Positions 13,689 to 28,079 of a DNA stretch of 64,000 nucleotides are shown here, in pieces; position 1 is the first letter of the stretch, and each line of letters starts with the position of its first letter. Origin of the DNA: Auanema rhodensis (Eukaryota > Nematoda > Chromadorea > Rhabditida > Rhabditidae); the NCBI GenBank assembly GCA_964057225.1, contig OZ059894.1:3100001-3164000 (forward strand). Reading direction: 5' to 3'. Position numbers and translations under genes: made by a program. The notes below the pieces were generated by a model. That model was not told the origin of the DNA. It saw only the letters and a program-made list of their open reading frames with translations, and searched no databases.

Positions 13689-16600
13689 ACTAATGCATCA
13701 TTTTTCAAACAATCATAACTAATTTTTGTATTAAGCGTTTTTCAATGTAGTATAGTGCATTCGATGCGGATTTTCAAGCTGCGTCGATCTGTGTTATCAG
13801 ATTTGCGCTAGCTTAAAAATGCACCGAGATATCAACTGATATAAGTTCACACTTATATCCTCGATTTTCACCCTGAAGAATTAATTTTTTCGTTGAATAA
13901 CATTGTCCATCGTCTTTGCCTTGAAAAAAGGAATCTAAAAACATCTACTTTTCGCTAAATTATTTTGAAATTTTTCGAAAAAATTTTTGTCAAAATGTTT
14001 TTGGAAGCAATGTTGAGTGTACATGGAAACTCAACATACACTAATGCATCATTTTTCAAACAATCATAACTAATTTTTGTATTAAGCGTTTTTCAATGTA
14101 GTATAGTGCATTCGATGCGGATTTTTAAGCTGCGTCGATCTGTGTTATCCGATTTGCGCTAGCTGAAAAATGCACCGAGATATCAACTGATATAAGTTCA
14201 CACTTATATCCTCGATTTTCACCCTGAAGAATTAATTTTTTCGTTGAATAACATTGTCCATCGTCTTTGCTTTGAAGAAAGGAATCTAAAAACATCTACT
14301 TTTTGCTAAATTATTCTGAAATTTTTCGAAAAAATTTTTGTCAAAATGTTTTTGGAAGCAATGTTGAGTGTACATGGAAACTCAACATACACTAATGCAT
14401 CATTTTTCAAACGATCATAACTAATTTTTGTATTAAGCGTTTTTCAATGTAGTATAGTGCATTCGATGCGGATTTTCAAGCTGCGTCGATCTGTGTTATC
14501 AGATTTGCGCTAGCTTAAAAATGCACCGAGATATCAACTGATATAAGTTCACACTTATATCCTCGATTTTCACCCTGAAGAATTAATTTTTTCGATGAAT
14601 AACATTGTCCATCGTCTTTGCCTTGAAAAAAGGAATCTAAAAACATCTACTTTTCGCTAAATTATTTTGAAATTTTTCGAAAAAATTTTTGTCAAAATGT
14701 TTTTGGAAGCAATGTTGAGTGTACATGGAAACTCAACATACACTAATGCATCATTTTTCAAACAATCATAACTAATTTTTGTATTAAGCGTTTTTCAATG
14801 TAGTATAGTGCATTCAATGCGGATTTTTAAGCTGCGTCGATCTGTGTTATCCGATTTGCGCTAGCTGAAAAATGCACCGAGATATCAACTGATATAAGTT
14901 CACACTTATATCCTCGATTTTCACCCTGAAGAATTAATTTTTTCGTTGAATAACATTGTCCATCGTCTTTGCCTTGAAAAAAAGAATCTAAAAACATCTA
15001 CTTTTTGCTAAATTATTTTGAAATTTTTCGAAAAAATTTTTGTCAAAATGTTTTTGGAAGCAATGTTGAGTGTACATGGAAACTCAACATACACTAATGC
15101 ATCATTTTTCAAACGATCATAACTAATTTTTGTATTAAGCGTTTCTCCATGTAGTATAGTGCATTCGATGCGGATTTTTAAGCTGCGTCGATCTGTGTTA
15201 TCCGATTTGCGCTAGCTGAAAAATGCACCGAGATATCAACTGATATAAGTTCACACTTATATCCTCGATTTTCACCCTGAAGAATTAATTTTTTCGTTGA
15301 ATAACATTGTCCATCGTCTTTGCCTTGAAAAAAAGAATCTAAAAACATCTACTTTTTGCTAAATTATTTTGAAATTTTTCGAAAAAATTTTTGTCAAAAT
15401 GTTTTTGGAAGCAATGTTGAGTGTACATGGAAACTCAACATACACTAATGCATCATTTTTCAAACGATCATAACTAATTTTTGTATTAAGCGTTTTTTAA
15501 TGTAGTATAGTGCATTCGATGCGGATTTTCAAGCTGCGTCGATCTGTGTTATCAGATTTGAGCTAGCTTAAAAATGCACCGAGATATCAACTGATATAAG
15601 TTCACACTTATATCCTCGATTTTCACCCTGAAGAATTAATTTTTTCGATGAATAACATTGTCCATCGTCTTTGCCTTGAAAAAAGGAGTCTAAAAACATC
15701 TACTTTTCGCTAAATTATTTTGAAATTTTTCGAAAAAATTTTTGTCAAAATGTTTTTGGAAGCAATGTTGAGTGTACATGGAAACTCAACATACACTAAT
15801 GCATCATTTTTCAAACAATCATAACTAATTTTTGTATTAAGCGTTTTTCAATGTAGTATAGTGCATTCGATGCGGATTTTTAAGCTGCGTCGATCTGTGT
15901 TATCCGATTTGCGCTAGCTGAAAAATGCAACGAGATATCAACTGATATAAGTTCACACTTATATCCTCGATTTTCACCCTGAAGAATTAATTTTTTCGTT
16001 GAATAACATTGTCCATCGTCTTTGCCTTGAAAAAAAGAATCTAAAAACATCTACTTTTTGCTAAATTATTTTGAAATTTTTCGAAAAAATTTTTGTCAAA
16101 ATGTTTTTGGAAGCAATGTTGAGTGTACATGGAAACTCAACATACACTAATGCATCATTTTTCAAACAATCATAACTAATTTTTGTATTGAGCGTTTTTC
16201 AATGTAGTATAGTGCATTCGATGCGGATTTTTAAGCTGCGTCGAGCTGTGTTATCAGATTTGCGCTAGCTTAAAAATGCACCGAGATATCAACTGATATA
16301 AGTTCACACATATATCCTCGATTTTCACCCTGAAGAATTAATTTTTTCGTTGAATAACATTGTCCATCGTCTTTGCCTTGAAAAAAGGAATCTAAAAACA
16401 TCTACTTTTCGCTAAATTATTTTGAAATTTTTCGAAAAAATTTTTGTCAAAATGTTTTTGGAAGCAATGTTGAGTGTACATGGAAACTCAACATACACTA
16501 ATGCATCATTTTTCAAACGATTATAACTAATTTTTGTATTAAGCGTTTTTCAATGTAGTATAGTGCATTCGATGCGGATTTTCAAGCTGCGTCGATCTGT

Positions 16601-17549
16601 GTTATCAGATTTGCGCTAGCTTAAAAATGCACCGAGATATCAACTGATATAAGTTCACACTTATATCCTCGATTTTCACCCTGAAGAATTAATTTTTTCG
16701 TTGAATAACATTGTCCATCGTCTTTGCCTTGAAAAAAGGAATCTAAAAACATCTACTTTTCGCTAAATTATTTTGAAATTTTTCGAAAAAATTTTTGTCA
16801 AAATGTTTTTGGAAGCAATGTTGAGTGTACATGGAAACTCAACATACACTAATGCATCATTTTTCAAACAATCATAACTAATTTTTGTATTAAGCGTTTT
16901 TCAATGTAGTATAGTGCATTCGATGCGGATTTTTAAGCTGCGTCGATCTGTGTTATCCAATTTGCGCTAGCTGAAAAATGCAACGAGATATCAACTGATA
17001 TAAGTTCACACTTATATCCTCGATTTTCACCCTGAAGAATTAATTTTTTCGTTGAATAACATTGTCCATCGTCTTTGCCTTGAAAAAAAAAATCTAAAAA
17101 CATCTACTTTTTGCTGAATTATTTTGAAATTTTTCGAAAAAATTTTTGTCAAAATGTTTTTGGAAGCAATGTTGAGTGTACATGGAAACTCAACATACAC
17201 TAATGCATCATTTTTCAAACAATCATAACTAATTTTTGTATTGAGCGTTTTTCAATGTAGTATAGTGCATTCGATGCGGATTTTTAAGCTGCGTCGAGCT
17301 GTGTTATCAGATTTGCGCTAGCTTAAAAATGCACCGAGATATCAACTGATATAAGTTCACACATATATCCTCGATTTTCACCCTGAAGAATTAATTTTTT
17401 CGTTGAATAACATTGTCCATCGTCTTTGCCTTGAAAAAAGGAATCTAAAAACATCTACTTTTCGCTAAATTATTTTGAAATTTTTCGAAAAAATTTTTGT
17501 CAAAATGTTTTTGGAAGCAATGTTGAGTGTACATGGAAACTCAACATAC
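13689..17549 (+). repeat. Eleven-monomer satellite block, copy 2 (19-monomer offset)
   Basis: Second copy of the block at 7020-10880, carrying the same private variants at the same phase (CGTTTCTCCATG in the unit at 15093; GCTGAATTA with G at 17116). It shows that array growth copied segments of many monomers at once. Confidence 0.85.
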
Positions 17550-20500
17550 ACTAATGCATCATTTTTCAAACAATCATAACTAATTTTTGTATTAAGCGTT
17601 TTTCAATGTAGTATAGTGCATTCGATGCGGATTTTCAAGCTGCGTCGATCTGTGTTATCAGATTTGCGCTAGCTTAAAAATGCACCGAGATATCAACTGA
17701 TATAAGTTCACACTTATATCCTCGATTTTCACCCTGAAGAATTAATTTTTTCGATGAATAACATTGTCCATCGTCTTTGCCTTGAAAAAAGGAGTCTAAA
17801 AACATCTACTTTTCGCTAAATTATTTTGAAATTTTTCGAAAAAATTTTTGTCAAAATGTTTTTGGAAGCAATGTTGAGTGTACATGGAAACTCAACATAC
17901 ACTAATGCATCATTTTTCAAACAATCATAACTAATTTTTGTATTGAGCGTTTTTCAATGTAGTATAGTGCATTCGATGCGGATTTTTAAGCTGCGTCGAG
18001 CTGTGTTATCAGATTTGCGCTAGCTTAAAAATGCACCGAGATATCAACTGATATAAGTTCACACATATATCCTCGATTTTCACCCTGAAGAATTAATTTT
18101 TTCGTTGAATAACATTGTCCATCGTCTTTGCCTTGAAAAAAGGAATCTAAAAACATCTACTTTTCGCTAAATTATTTTGAAATTTTTCGAAAAAATTTTT
18201 GTCAAAATGTTTTTGGAAGCAATGTTGAGTGTACATGGAAACTCAACATACACTAATGCATCATTTTTCAAACAATCATAACTAATTTTTGTATTAAGCG
18301 TTTTTCAATGTAGTATAGTGCATTCGATGCGGATTTTCAAGCTGCGTCGATCTGTGTTATCAGATTTGCGTTAGCTTAAAAATGCACCGAGATATCAACT
18401 GATATAAGTTCACACTTATATCCTCGATTTTCACCCTGAAGAATTAATTTTTTCGATGAATAACATTGTCCATCGTCTTTGCCTTGAAAAAAGGAGTCTA
18501 AAAACATCTACTTTTCGCTAAATTATTTTGAAATTTTTCGAAAAAATTTTTGTCAAAATGTTTTTGGAAGCAATGTTGAGTGTACATGGAAACTCAACAT
18601 ACACTAATGCATCATTTTTCAAACAATCATAACTAATTTTTGTATTAAGCGTTTTTCAATGTAGTATAGTGCATTCGATGCGGATTTTTAAGCTGCGTCG
18701 ATCTGTGTTATCCGATTTGTGCTAGCTGAAAAATGCACCGAGATATCAACTGATATAAGTTCACACTTATATCCTCGATTTTCACCCTGAAGAATTAATT
18801 TTTTCGATGAATAACATTGTCCATCGTCTTTGCCTTGAAAAAAGGAATCTAAAAACATCTACTTTTCGCTAAATTATTTTGAAATTTTTCGAAAAAATTT
18901 TTGTCAAAATGTTTTTGGAAGCAATGTTGAGTGTACATGGAAACTCAACATACACTAATGCATCATTTTTCAAACAATCATAACTAATTTTTGTATTAAG
19001 CGTTTTTCAATGTAGTATAGTGCATTCGATGCGGATTTTTAAGCTGCGTCGATCTGTGTTATCCGATTTGCGCTAGCTGAAAAATGCACCGAGATATCAA
19101 CTGATATAAGTTCACACTTATATCCTCGATTTTCACCCTGAAGAATTAATTTTTTCGTTGAATAACATTGTCCATCGTCTTTGCCTTGAAAAAAAGAATC
19201 TAAAAACATCTACTTTTTGCTAAATTATCTTGAAATTTTTCGAAAAAATTTTTGTCAAAATGTTTTTGGAAGCAATGTTGAGTGTACATGGAAACTCAAC
19301 ATACACTAATGCATCATTTTTCAAACAATCATAACTAATTTTTGTATTAAGCGTTTTTCAATGTAGTATAGTGCATTCGATGCGGATTTTCAAGCTGCGT
19401 CGATCTGTGTTATCAGATTTGCGCTAGCTTAAAAATGCACCGAGATATCAACTGATATAAGTTCACACTTATATCCTCGATTTTCACCCTGAAGAATTAA
19501 TTTTTTCGATGAATAACAATGTCCATCGTCTTTGCCTTGAAAAAAGGAATCTAAAAACATCTACTTTTCGCTAAATTATTTTGAAATTTTTCGAAAAAAT
19601 TTTTGTCAAAATGTTTTTGGAAGCAATGTTGAGTGTACATGGAAACTCAACATACACTAATGCATCATTTTTCAAACAATCATAACTAATTTTTGTATTA
19701 AGCGTTTTTCAATGTAGTATAGTGCATTCGATGCGGATTTTTAAGCTGCGTCGATCTGTGTTATCCGATTTGCGCTAGCTGAAAAATGCACCGAGATATC
19801 AACTGATATAAGTTCACACTTATATCCTCGATTTTCACCCTGAAGAATTAATTTTTTCGTTGAATAACATTGTCCATCGTCTTTGCCTTGAAAAAAAGAA
19901 TCTAAAAACATCTACTTTTTGCTAAATTATTTTGAAATTTTTCGAAAAAATTTTTGTCAAAATGTTTTTGGAAGCAATGTTGAGTGTACATGGAAACTCA
20001 ACATACACTAATGCATCATTTTTCAAACGATCATAACTAATTTTTGTATTGAGCGTTTTTCAATGTAGTATAGTGCATTCGATGCGGATTTTTAAGCTGC
20101 GTCGATCTGTGTTATCCGATTTGCGCTAGCTGAAAAATGCACCGAGATATCAACTGATATAAGTTCACACTTATATCCTCGATTTTCACCCTGAAGAATT
20201 AATTTTTTCGTTGAATAACATTGTCCATCGTCTTTGCCTTGAAAAAAAGAATCTAAAAACATCTACTTTTTGCTAAATTATTTTGAAATTTTTCGAAAAA
20301 ATTTTTGTCAAAATGTTTTTGGAAGCAATGTTGAGTGTACATGGAAACTCAACATACACTAATGCATCATTTTTCAAACGATCATAACTAATTTTTGTAT
20401 TAAGCGTTTTTTAATGTAGTATAGTGCATTCGATGCGGATTTTCAAGCTGCGTCGATCTGTGTTATCAGATTTGAGCTAGCTTAAAAATGCACCGAGATA

Positions 20501-23500
20501 TCAACTGATATAAGTTCACACTTATATCCTCGATTTTCACCCTGAAGAATTAATTTTTTCGATGAATAACATTGTCCATCGTCTTTGCCTTGAAAAAAGG
20601 AATCTAAAAACATCTACTTTTTGCTAAATTATTCTGAAATTTTTCGAAAAAATTTTTGTCAAAATGTTTTTGGAAGCAATGTTGAGTGTACATGGAAACT
20701 CAACATACACTAATGCATCATTTTTCAAACGATCATAACTAATTTTTGTATTAAGCGTTTTTCAATGTAGTATAGTGCATTCGATGCGGATTTTCAAGCT
20801 GCGTCGATCTGTGTTATCAGATTTGCGCTAGCTTAAAAATGCACCGAGATATCAACTGATATAAGTTCACACTTATATCCTCGATTTTCACCCTGAAGAA
20901 TTAATTTTTTCGATGAATAACATTGTCCATCGTCTTTGCCTTGAAAAAAGGAATCTAAAAACATCTACTTTTCGCTAAATTATTTTGAAATTTTTCGAAA
21001 AAATTTTTGTCAAAATGTTTTTGGAAGCAATGTTGAGTGTACATGGAAACTCAACATACACTAATGCATCATTTTTCAAACGATCATAACTAATTTTTGT
21101 ATTAAGCGTTTTTCAATGTAGTATAGTGCATTCGATGCGGATTTTCAAGCTGCGTCGATCTGTGTTATCAGATTTGCGCTAGCTTAAAAATGCACCGAGA
21201 TATCAACTGATATAAGTTCACACTTATATCCTCGATTTTCACCCTGAAGAATTAATTTTTTCGTTGAATAACATTGTCCATCGTCTTTGCCTTGAAAAAA
21301 GGAATCTAAAAACATCTACTTTTCGCTAAATTATTTTGAAATTTTTCGAAAAAATTTTTGTCAAAATGTTTTTGGAAGCAATGTTGAGTGTACATGGAAA
21401 CTCAACATACACTAATGCATCATTTTTCAAACGATCATAACTAATTTTTGTATTAAGCGTTTTTCAATGTAGTATAGTGCATTCGATGCGGATTTTCAAG
21501 CTGCGTCGATCTGTGTTATCAGATTTGCGCTAGCTTAAAAATGCACCGAGATATCAACTGATATAAGTTCACACTTATATCCTCGATTTTCACCCTGAAG
21601 AATTAATTTTTTCGTTGAATAACATTGTCCATCGTCTTTGCCTTGAAAAAAAAAATCTAAAAACATCTACTTTTTGCTAAATTATTTTGAAATTTTTCGA
21701 AAAAATTTTTTTCAAAATGTTTTTGGAAGCAATGTTGAGTGTACATGGAAACTCAACATACACTAATGCATCATTTTTCAAACGATCATAACTAATTTTT
21801 GTATTGAGCGTTTTTCAATGTAGTATAGTGCATTCGATGCGGATTTTTAAGCTGCGTCGAGCTGTGTTATCAGATTTGCGCTAGCCTAAAAATGCACCGA
21901 GATATCAACTGATATAAGTTCACACATATATCCTCGATTTTCACCCTGAAGAATTAATTTTTTCGTTGAATAACATTGTCCATCGTCTTTGCCTTGAAAA
22001 AAGGAATCTAAAAACATCTACTTTTCGCTAAATTATTTTGAAATTTTTCGAAAAAATTTTTGTCAAAATGTTTTTGGAAGCAATGTTGAGTGTACATGGA
22101 AACTCAACATACACTAATGCATCATTTTTCAAACGATCATAACTAATTTTTGTATTAAGCGTTTTTCAATGTAGTATAGTGCATTCGATGCGGATTTTCA
22201 AGCTGCGTCGATCTGTGTTATCAGATTTGCGCTAGCTTAAAAATGCACCGAGATATCAACTGATATAAGTTCACACTTATATCCTCGATTTTCACCCTGA
22301 AGAATTAATTTTTTCGTTGAATAACATTGTCCATCGTCTTTGCCTTGAAAAAAGGAATCTAAAAACATCTACTTTTCGCTAAATTATTTTGAAATTTTTC
22401 GAAAAAATTTTTGTCAAAATGTTTTTGGAAGCAATGTTGAGTGTACATGGAAACTCAACATACACTAATGCATCATTTTTCAAACAATCATAACTAATTT
22501 TTGTATTAAGCGTTTTTCAATGTAGTATAGTGCATTCGATGCGGATTTTTAAGCTGCGTCGATCTGTGTTATCCGATTTGCGCTAGCTGAAAAATGCACC
22601 GAGATATCAACTGATATAAGTTCACACTTATATCCTCGATTTTCACCCTGAAGAATTAATTTTTTCGTTGAATAACATTGTCCATCGTCTTTGCTTTGAA
22701 GAAAGGAATCTAAAAACATCTACTTTTTGCTAAATTATTCTGAAATTTTTCGAAAAAATTTTTGTCAAAATGTTTTTGGAAGCAATGTTGAGTGTACATG
22801 GAAACTCAACATACACTAATGCATCATTTTTCAAACGATCATAACTAATTTTTGTATTAAGCGTTTTTCAATGTAGTATAGTGCATTCGATGCGGATTTT
22901 CAAGCTGCGTCGATCTGTGTTATCAGATTTGCGCTAGCTTAAAAATGCACCGAGATATCAACTGATATAAGTTCACACTTATATCCTCGATTTTCACCCT
23001 GAAGAATTAATTTTTTCGATGAATAACATTGTCCATCGTCTTTGCCTTGAAGAAAGGAATTTAAAAACATCTACTTTTTGCTAAATTATTCTGAAATTTT
23101 TCGAAAAAATTTTTGTCAAAATGTTTTTGGAAGCAATGTTGAGTGTACATGGAAACTCAACATACACTAATGCATCATTTTTCAAACGATCATAACTAAT
23201 TTTTGTATTAAGCGTTCCTCAATGTAGTATAGTGCATTCGATGCGGATTTTTAAGCTGCGTCGATCTGTGTTATCAGATTTGCGCTAGCTTAAAAATGCA
23301 CCGAGATATCAACTGATATAAGTTCACACTTATATCCTCGATTTTCACCCTGAAGAATTAATTTTTTCGTTGAATAACATTGTCCATCGTCTTTGCCTTG
23401 AAAAAAGGAATCTAAAAACATCTACTTTTTGCTAAATTATTTTGAAATTTTTCGAAAAAATTTTTGTCAAAATGTTTTTGGAAGCAATGTTGAGTGTACA

Positions 23501-26500
23501 TGGAAACTCAACATACACTAATGCATCATTTTTCAAACAATCATAACTAATTTTTGTATTAAGCGTTTTTCAATGTAGTATAGTGCATTCGATGCGGATT
23601 TTCAAGCTGCGTCGATCTGTGTTATCAGATTTGCGCTAGCTTAAAAATGCACCGAGATATCAACTGATATAAGTTCACACTTATATCCTCGATTTTCACC
23701 CTGAAGAATTAATTTTTTCGTTGAATAACATTGTCCATCGTCTTTGCCTTGAAAAAAAAAATCTAAAAACATCTACTTTTTGCTAAATTATTTTGAAATT
23801 TTTCGAAAAAATTTTTTTCAAAATGTTTTTGGAAGCAATGTTGAGTGTACATGGAAACTCAACATACACTAATGCATCATTTTTCAAACGATCATAACTA
23901 ATTTTTGTATTGAGCGTTTTTCAATGTAGTATAGTGCATTCGATGCGGATTTTTAAGCTGCGTCGAGCTGTGTTATCAGATTTGCGCTAGCTTAAAAATG
24001 CACCGAGATATCAACTGATATAAGTTCACACAAATATCCTCGATTTTCACCCTGAAGAATTAATTTTTTCGTTGAATAACATTGTCCATCGTCTTTGCCT
24101 TGAAAAAAGGAATCTAAAAACATCTACTTTTCGCTAAATTATTTTGAAATTTTTCGAAAAAATTTTTGTCAAAATGTTTTTGGAAGCAATGTTGAGTGTA
24201 CATGGAAACTCAACATACACTAATGCATCATTTTTCAAACGATCATAACTAATTTTTGTATTAAGCGTTTTTCAATGTAGTATAGTGCATTCGATGCGGA
24301 TTTTCAAGCTGCGTCGATCTGTGTTATCAGATTTGCGCTAGCTTAAAAATGCACCGAGATATCAACTGATATAAGTTCACACTTATATCCTCGATTTTCA
24401 CCCTGAAGAATTAATTTTTTCGTTGAATAACATTGTCCATCGTCTTTGCCTTGAAAAAAGGAATCTAAAAACATCTACTTTTCGCTAAATTATTTTGAAA
24501 TTTTTCGAAAAAATTTTTGTCAAAATGTTTTTGGAAGCAATGTTGAGTGTACATGGAAACTCAACATACACTAATGCATCATTTTTCAAACAATCATAAC
24601 TAATTTTTGTATTAAGCGTTTTTCAATGTAGTATAGTGCATTCGATGCGGATTTTTAAGCTGCGTCGATCTGTGTTATCCGATTTGCGCTAGCTAAAAAA
24701 TGCACCGAGATATCAACTGATATAAGTTCACACTTATATCCTCGATTTTCACCCTGAAGAATTAATTTTTTCGTTGAATAACATTGTCCATCGTCTTTGC
24801 TTTGAAGAAAGGAATCTAAAAACATCTACTTTTTGCTAAATTATTCTGAAATTTTTCGAAAAAATTTTTGTCAAAATGTTTTTGGAAGCAATGTTGAGTG
24901 TACATGGAAACTCAACATACACTAATGCATCATTTTTCAAACGATCATAACTAATTTTTGTATTAAGCGTTTTTCAATGTAGTATAGTGCATTCGATGCG
25001 GATTTTCAAGCTGCGTCGATCTGTGTTATCAGATTTGCGCTAGCTTAAAAATGCACCGAGATATCAACTGATATAAGTTCACACTTATATCCTCGATTTT
25101 CACCCTGAAGAATTAATTTTTTCGTTGAATAACATTGTCCATCGTCTTTGCCTTGAAAAAAGGAATCTAAAAACATCTACTTTTTGCTAAATTATTTTGA
25201 AATTTTTCGAAAAAATTTTTGTCAAAATGTTTTTGGAAGCTATGTTGAGTGTACATGGAAACTCAACATACACTAATGCATCATTTTTCAAACGATCATA
25301 ACTAATTTTTGTATTAAGCGTTTCTCAAAGTAGTATAGTGCATTAGATGCGGATTTTCAAGCTGCGTCGATCTGTGTTATCAGATTTGCGCTAGCTTAAA
25401 AATGCACCGAGATATCAACTGATATAAGTTCACACTTATATCCTCGATTTTCACCCTGAAGAATTAATTTTTTCGTTGAATAACATTGTCCATCGTCTTT
25501 GCCTTGAAAAAAGGAATCTAAAAACATCTACTTTTTGCTAAATTATTCTGAAATTTTTCGAAAAAATTTTTGTCAAAATGTTTTTGGAAGCAATGTTGAG
25601 TGTACATGGAAACTCAACATACACTAATGCATCATTTTTCAAACGATCATAACTAATTTTTGTATTAAGCGTTCCTCAATGTAGTATAGTGCATTCGATG
25701 CGGATTTTCAAGCTGAGTCGATCTGTGTTATCAGATTTGCGCTAGCTTAAAAATGCACCGAGATATCAACTGATATAAGTTAACACTTATATCCTCGATT
25801 TTCTCCCTGAAGAATTAATTTTTTCGTTGAATAACATTGTCCATCGTCTTTGCCTTGAAAAAAGGAATCTAAAAACATCTACTTTCTGCTAAATTATTTT
25901 GAAATTTTTCGAAAAAATTTTTGTCAAAATGTTTTTGGAAGCAATGTTGAGTGTACATGGAAACTCAACATACACTAATGCATCATTTTTCAAACGATCA
26001 TAACTAATTTTTGTATTAAGCGTTCCTCAATGTAGTATAGTGCATTCGATGCGGATTTTTAAGCTGCGTCGATCTGTGTTATCAGATTTGCGCTAGCTTA
26101 AAAATGCACCGAGATATCAACTGATATAAGTTCACACTTATATCCTCGATTTTCACCCTGAAGAATTAATTTTTTCGTTGAATAACATTGTCCATCGTCT
26201 TTGCCTTGAAAAAAGGAATCTAAAAACATCTACTTTTCGCTAAATTATTTTGAAATTTTTCGAAAAAATTTTTGTCAAAATGTTTTTGGAAGCAATGTTG
26301 AGTGTACATGGAAACTCAACATACACTAATGCATCATTTTTCAAACGATCATAACTAATTTTTGTATTAAGCGTTTTTCAATGTAGTATAGTGCATTCGA
26401 TGCGGATTTTCAAGCTGCGTCGATCTGTGTTATCAGATTTGCGCTAGCTTAAAAATGCACCGAGATATCAACTGATATAAGTTCACACTTATATCCTCGA

Positions 26501-28079
26501 TTTTCACCCTGAAGAATTAATTTTTTCGTTGAATAACATTGTCCATCGTCTTTGCCTTGAAAAAAGGAATCTAAAAACATCTACTTTTCGCTAAATTATT
26601 TTGAAATTTTTCGAAAAAATTTTTGTCAAAATGTTTTTGGAAGCAATGTTGAGTGTACATGGAAACTCAACATACACTAATGCATCATTTTTCAAACGAT
26701 CATAACTAATTTTTGTATTGAGCGTTTTTCAATGTAGTATAGTGCATTCGATGCGGATTTTTAAGCTGCGTCGATCTGTGTTATCCGATTTGCGCTAGCT
26801 GAAAAATGCACCGAGATATCAACTGATATAAGTTCACACTTATATCCTCGATTTTCACCCTGAAGAATTAATTTTTTCGTTGAATAACATTGTCCATCGT
26901 CTTTGCCTTGAAAAAAGGAATCTAAAAACATCTACTTTTTGCTAAATTATTCTGAAATTTTTCGAAAAAATTTTTGTCAAAATGTTTTTGGAAGCAATGT
27001 TGAGTGTACATGGAAACTCAACATACACTAATGCATCATTTTTCAAACGATCATAACTAATTTTTGTATTAAGCGTTTTTCAATGTAGTATAGTGCATTC
27101 GATGCGGATTTTTAAGCTGCGTCGATCTGTGTTATCAGATTTGCGCTAGCTGAAAAATGCACCGAGATATCAACTGATATAAGTTCACACTTATATCCTC
27201 GATTTTCACCCTGAAGAATTAATTTTTTCGATGAATAACATTGTCCATCGTCTTTGCCTTGAAAAAAGGAATCTAAAAACATCTACTTTTCGCTAAATTA
27301 TTTTGAAATTTTTCGAAAAAATTTTTGTCAAAATGTTTTTGGAAGCAATGTTGAGTGTACATGGAAACTCAACATACACTAATGCATCATTTTTCAAACA
27401 ATCATAACTAATTTTTGTATTAAGCGTTTTTCAATGTAGTATAGTGCATTCGATGCGGATTTTTAAGCTGCGTCGATCTGTGTTATCCGATTTGCGCTAG
27501 CTGAAAAATGCACCGAGATATCAACTGATATAAGTTCACACTTATATCCTCGATTTTCACCCTGAAGAATTAATTTTTTCGTTGAATAACATTGTCCATC
27601 GTCTTTGCCTTGAAAAAAAAAATCTAAAAACATCTACTTTTTGCTAAATTATTTTGAAATTTTTCGAAAAAATTTTTTTCAAAATGTTTTTGGAAGCAAT
27701 GTTGAGTGTACATGGAAACTCAACATACACTAATGCATCATTTTTCAAACGATCATAACTAATTTTTGTATTAAGCGTTTTTCAATGTAGTATAGTGCAT
27801 TCGATGCGGATTTTCAAGCTGCGTCGATCTGTGTTATCAGATTTGCGCTAGCTTAAAAATGCACCGAGATATCAACTGATATAAGTTCACACTTATATCC
27901 TCGATTTTCACCCTGAAGAATTAATTTTTTCGTTGAATAACATTGTCCATCGTCTTTGCCTTGAAAAAAGGAATCTAAAAACATCTACTTTTCGCTAAAT
28001 TATTTTGAAATTTTTCGAAAAAATTTTTGTCAAAATGTTTTTGGAAGCAATGTTGAGTGTACATGGAAACTCAACATAC

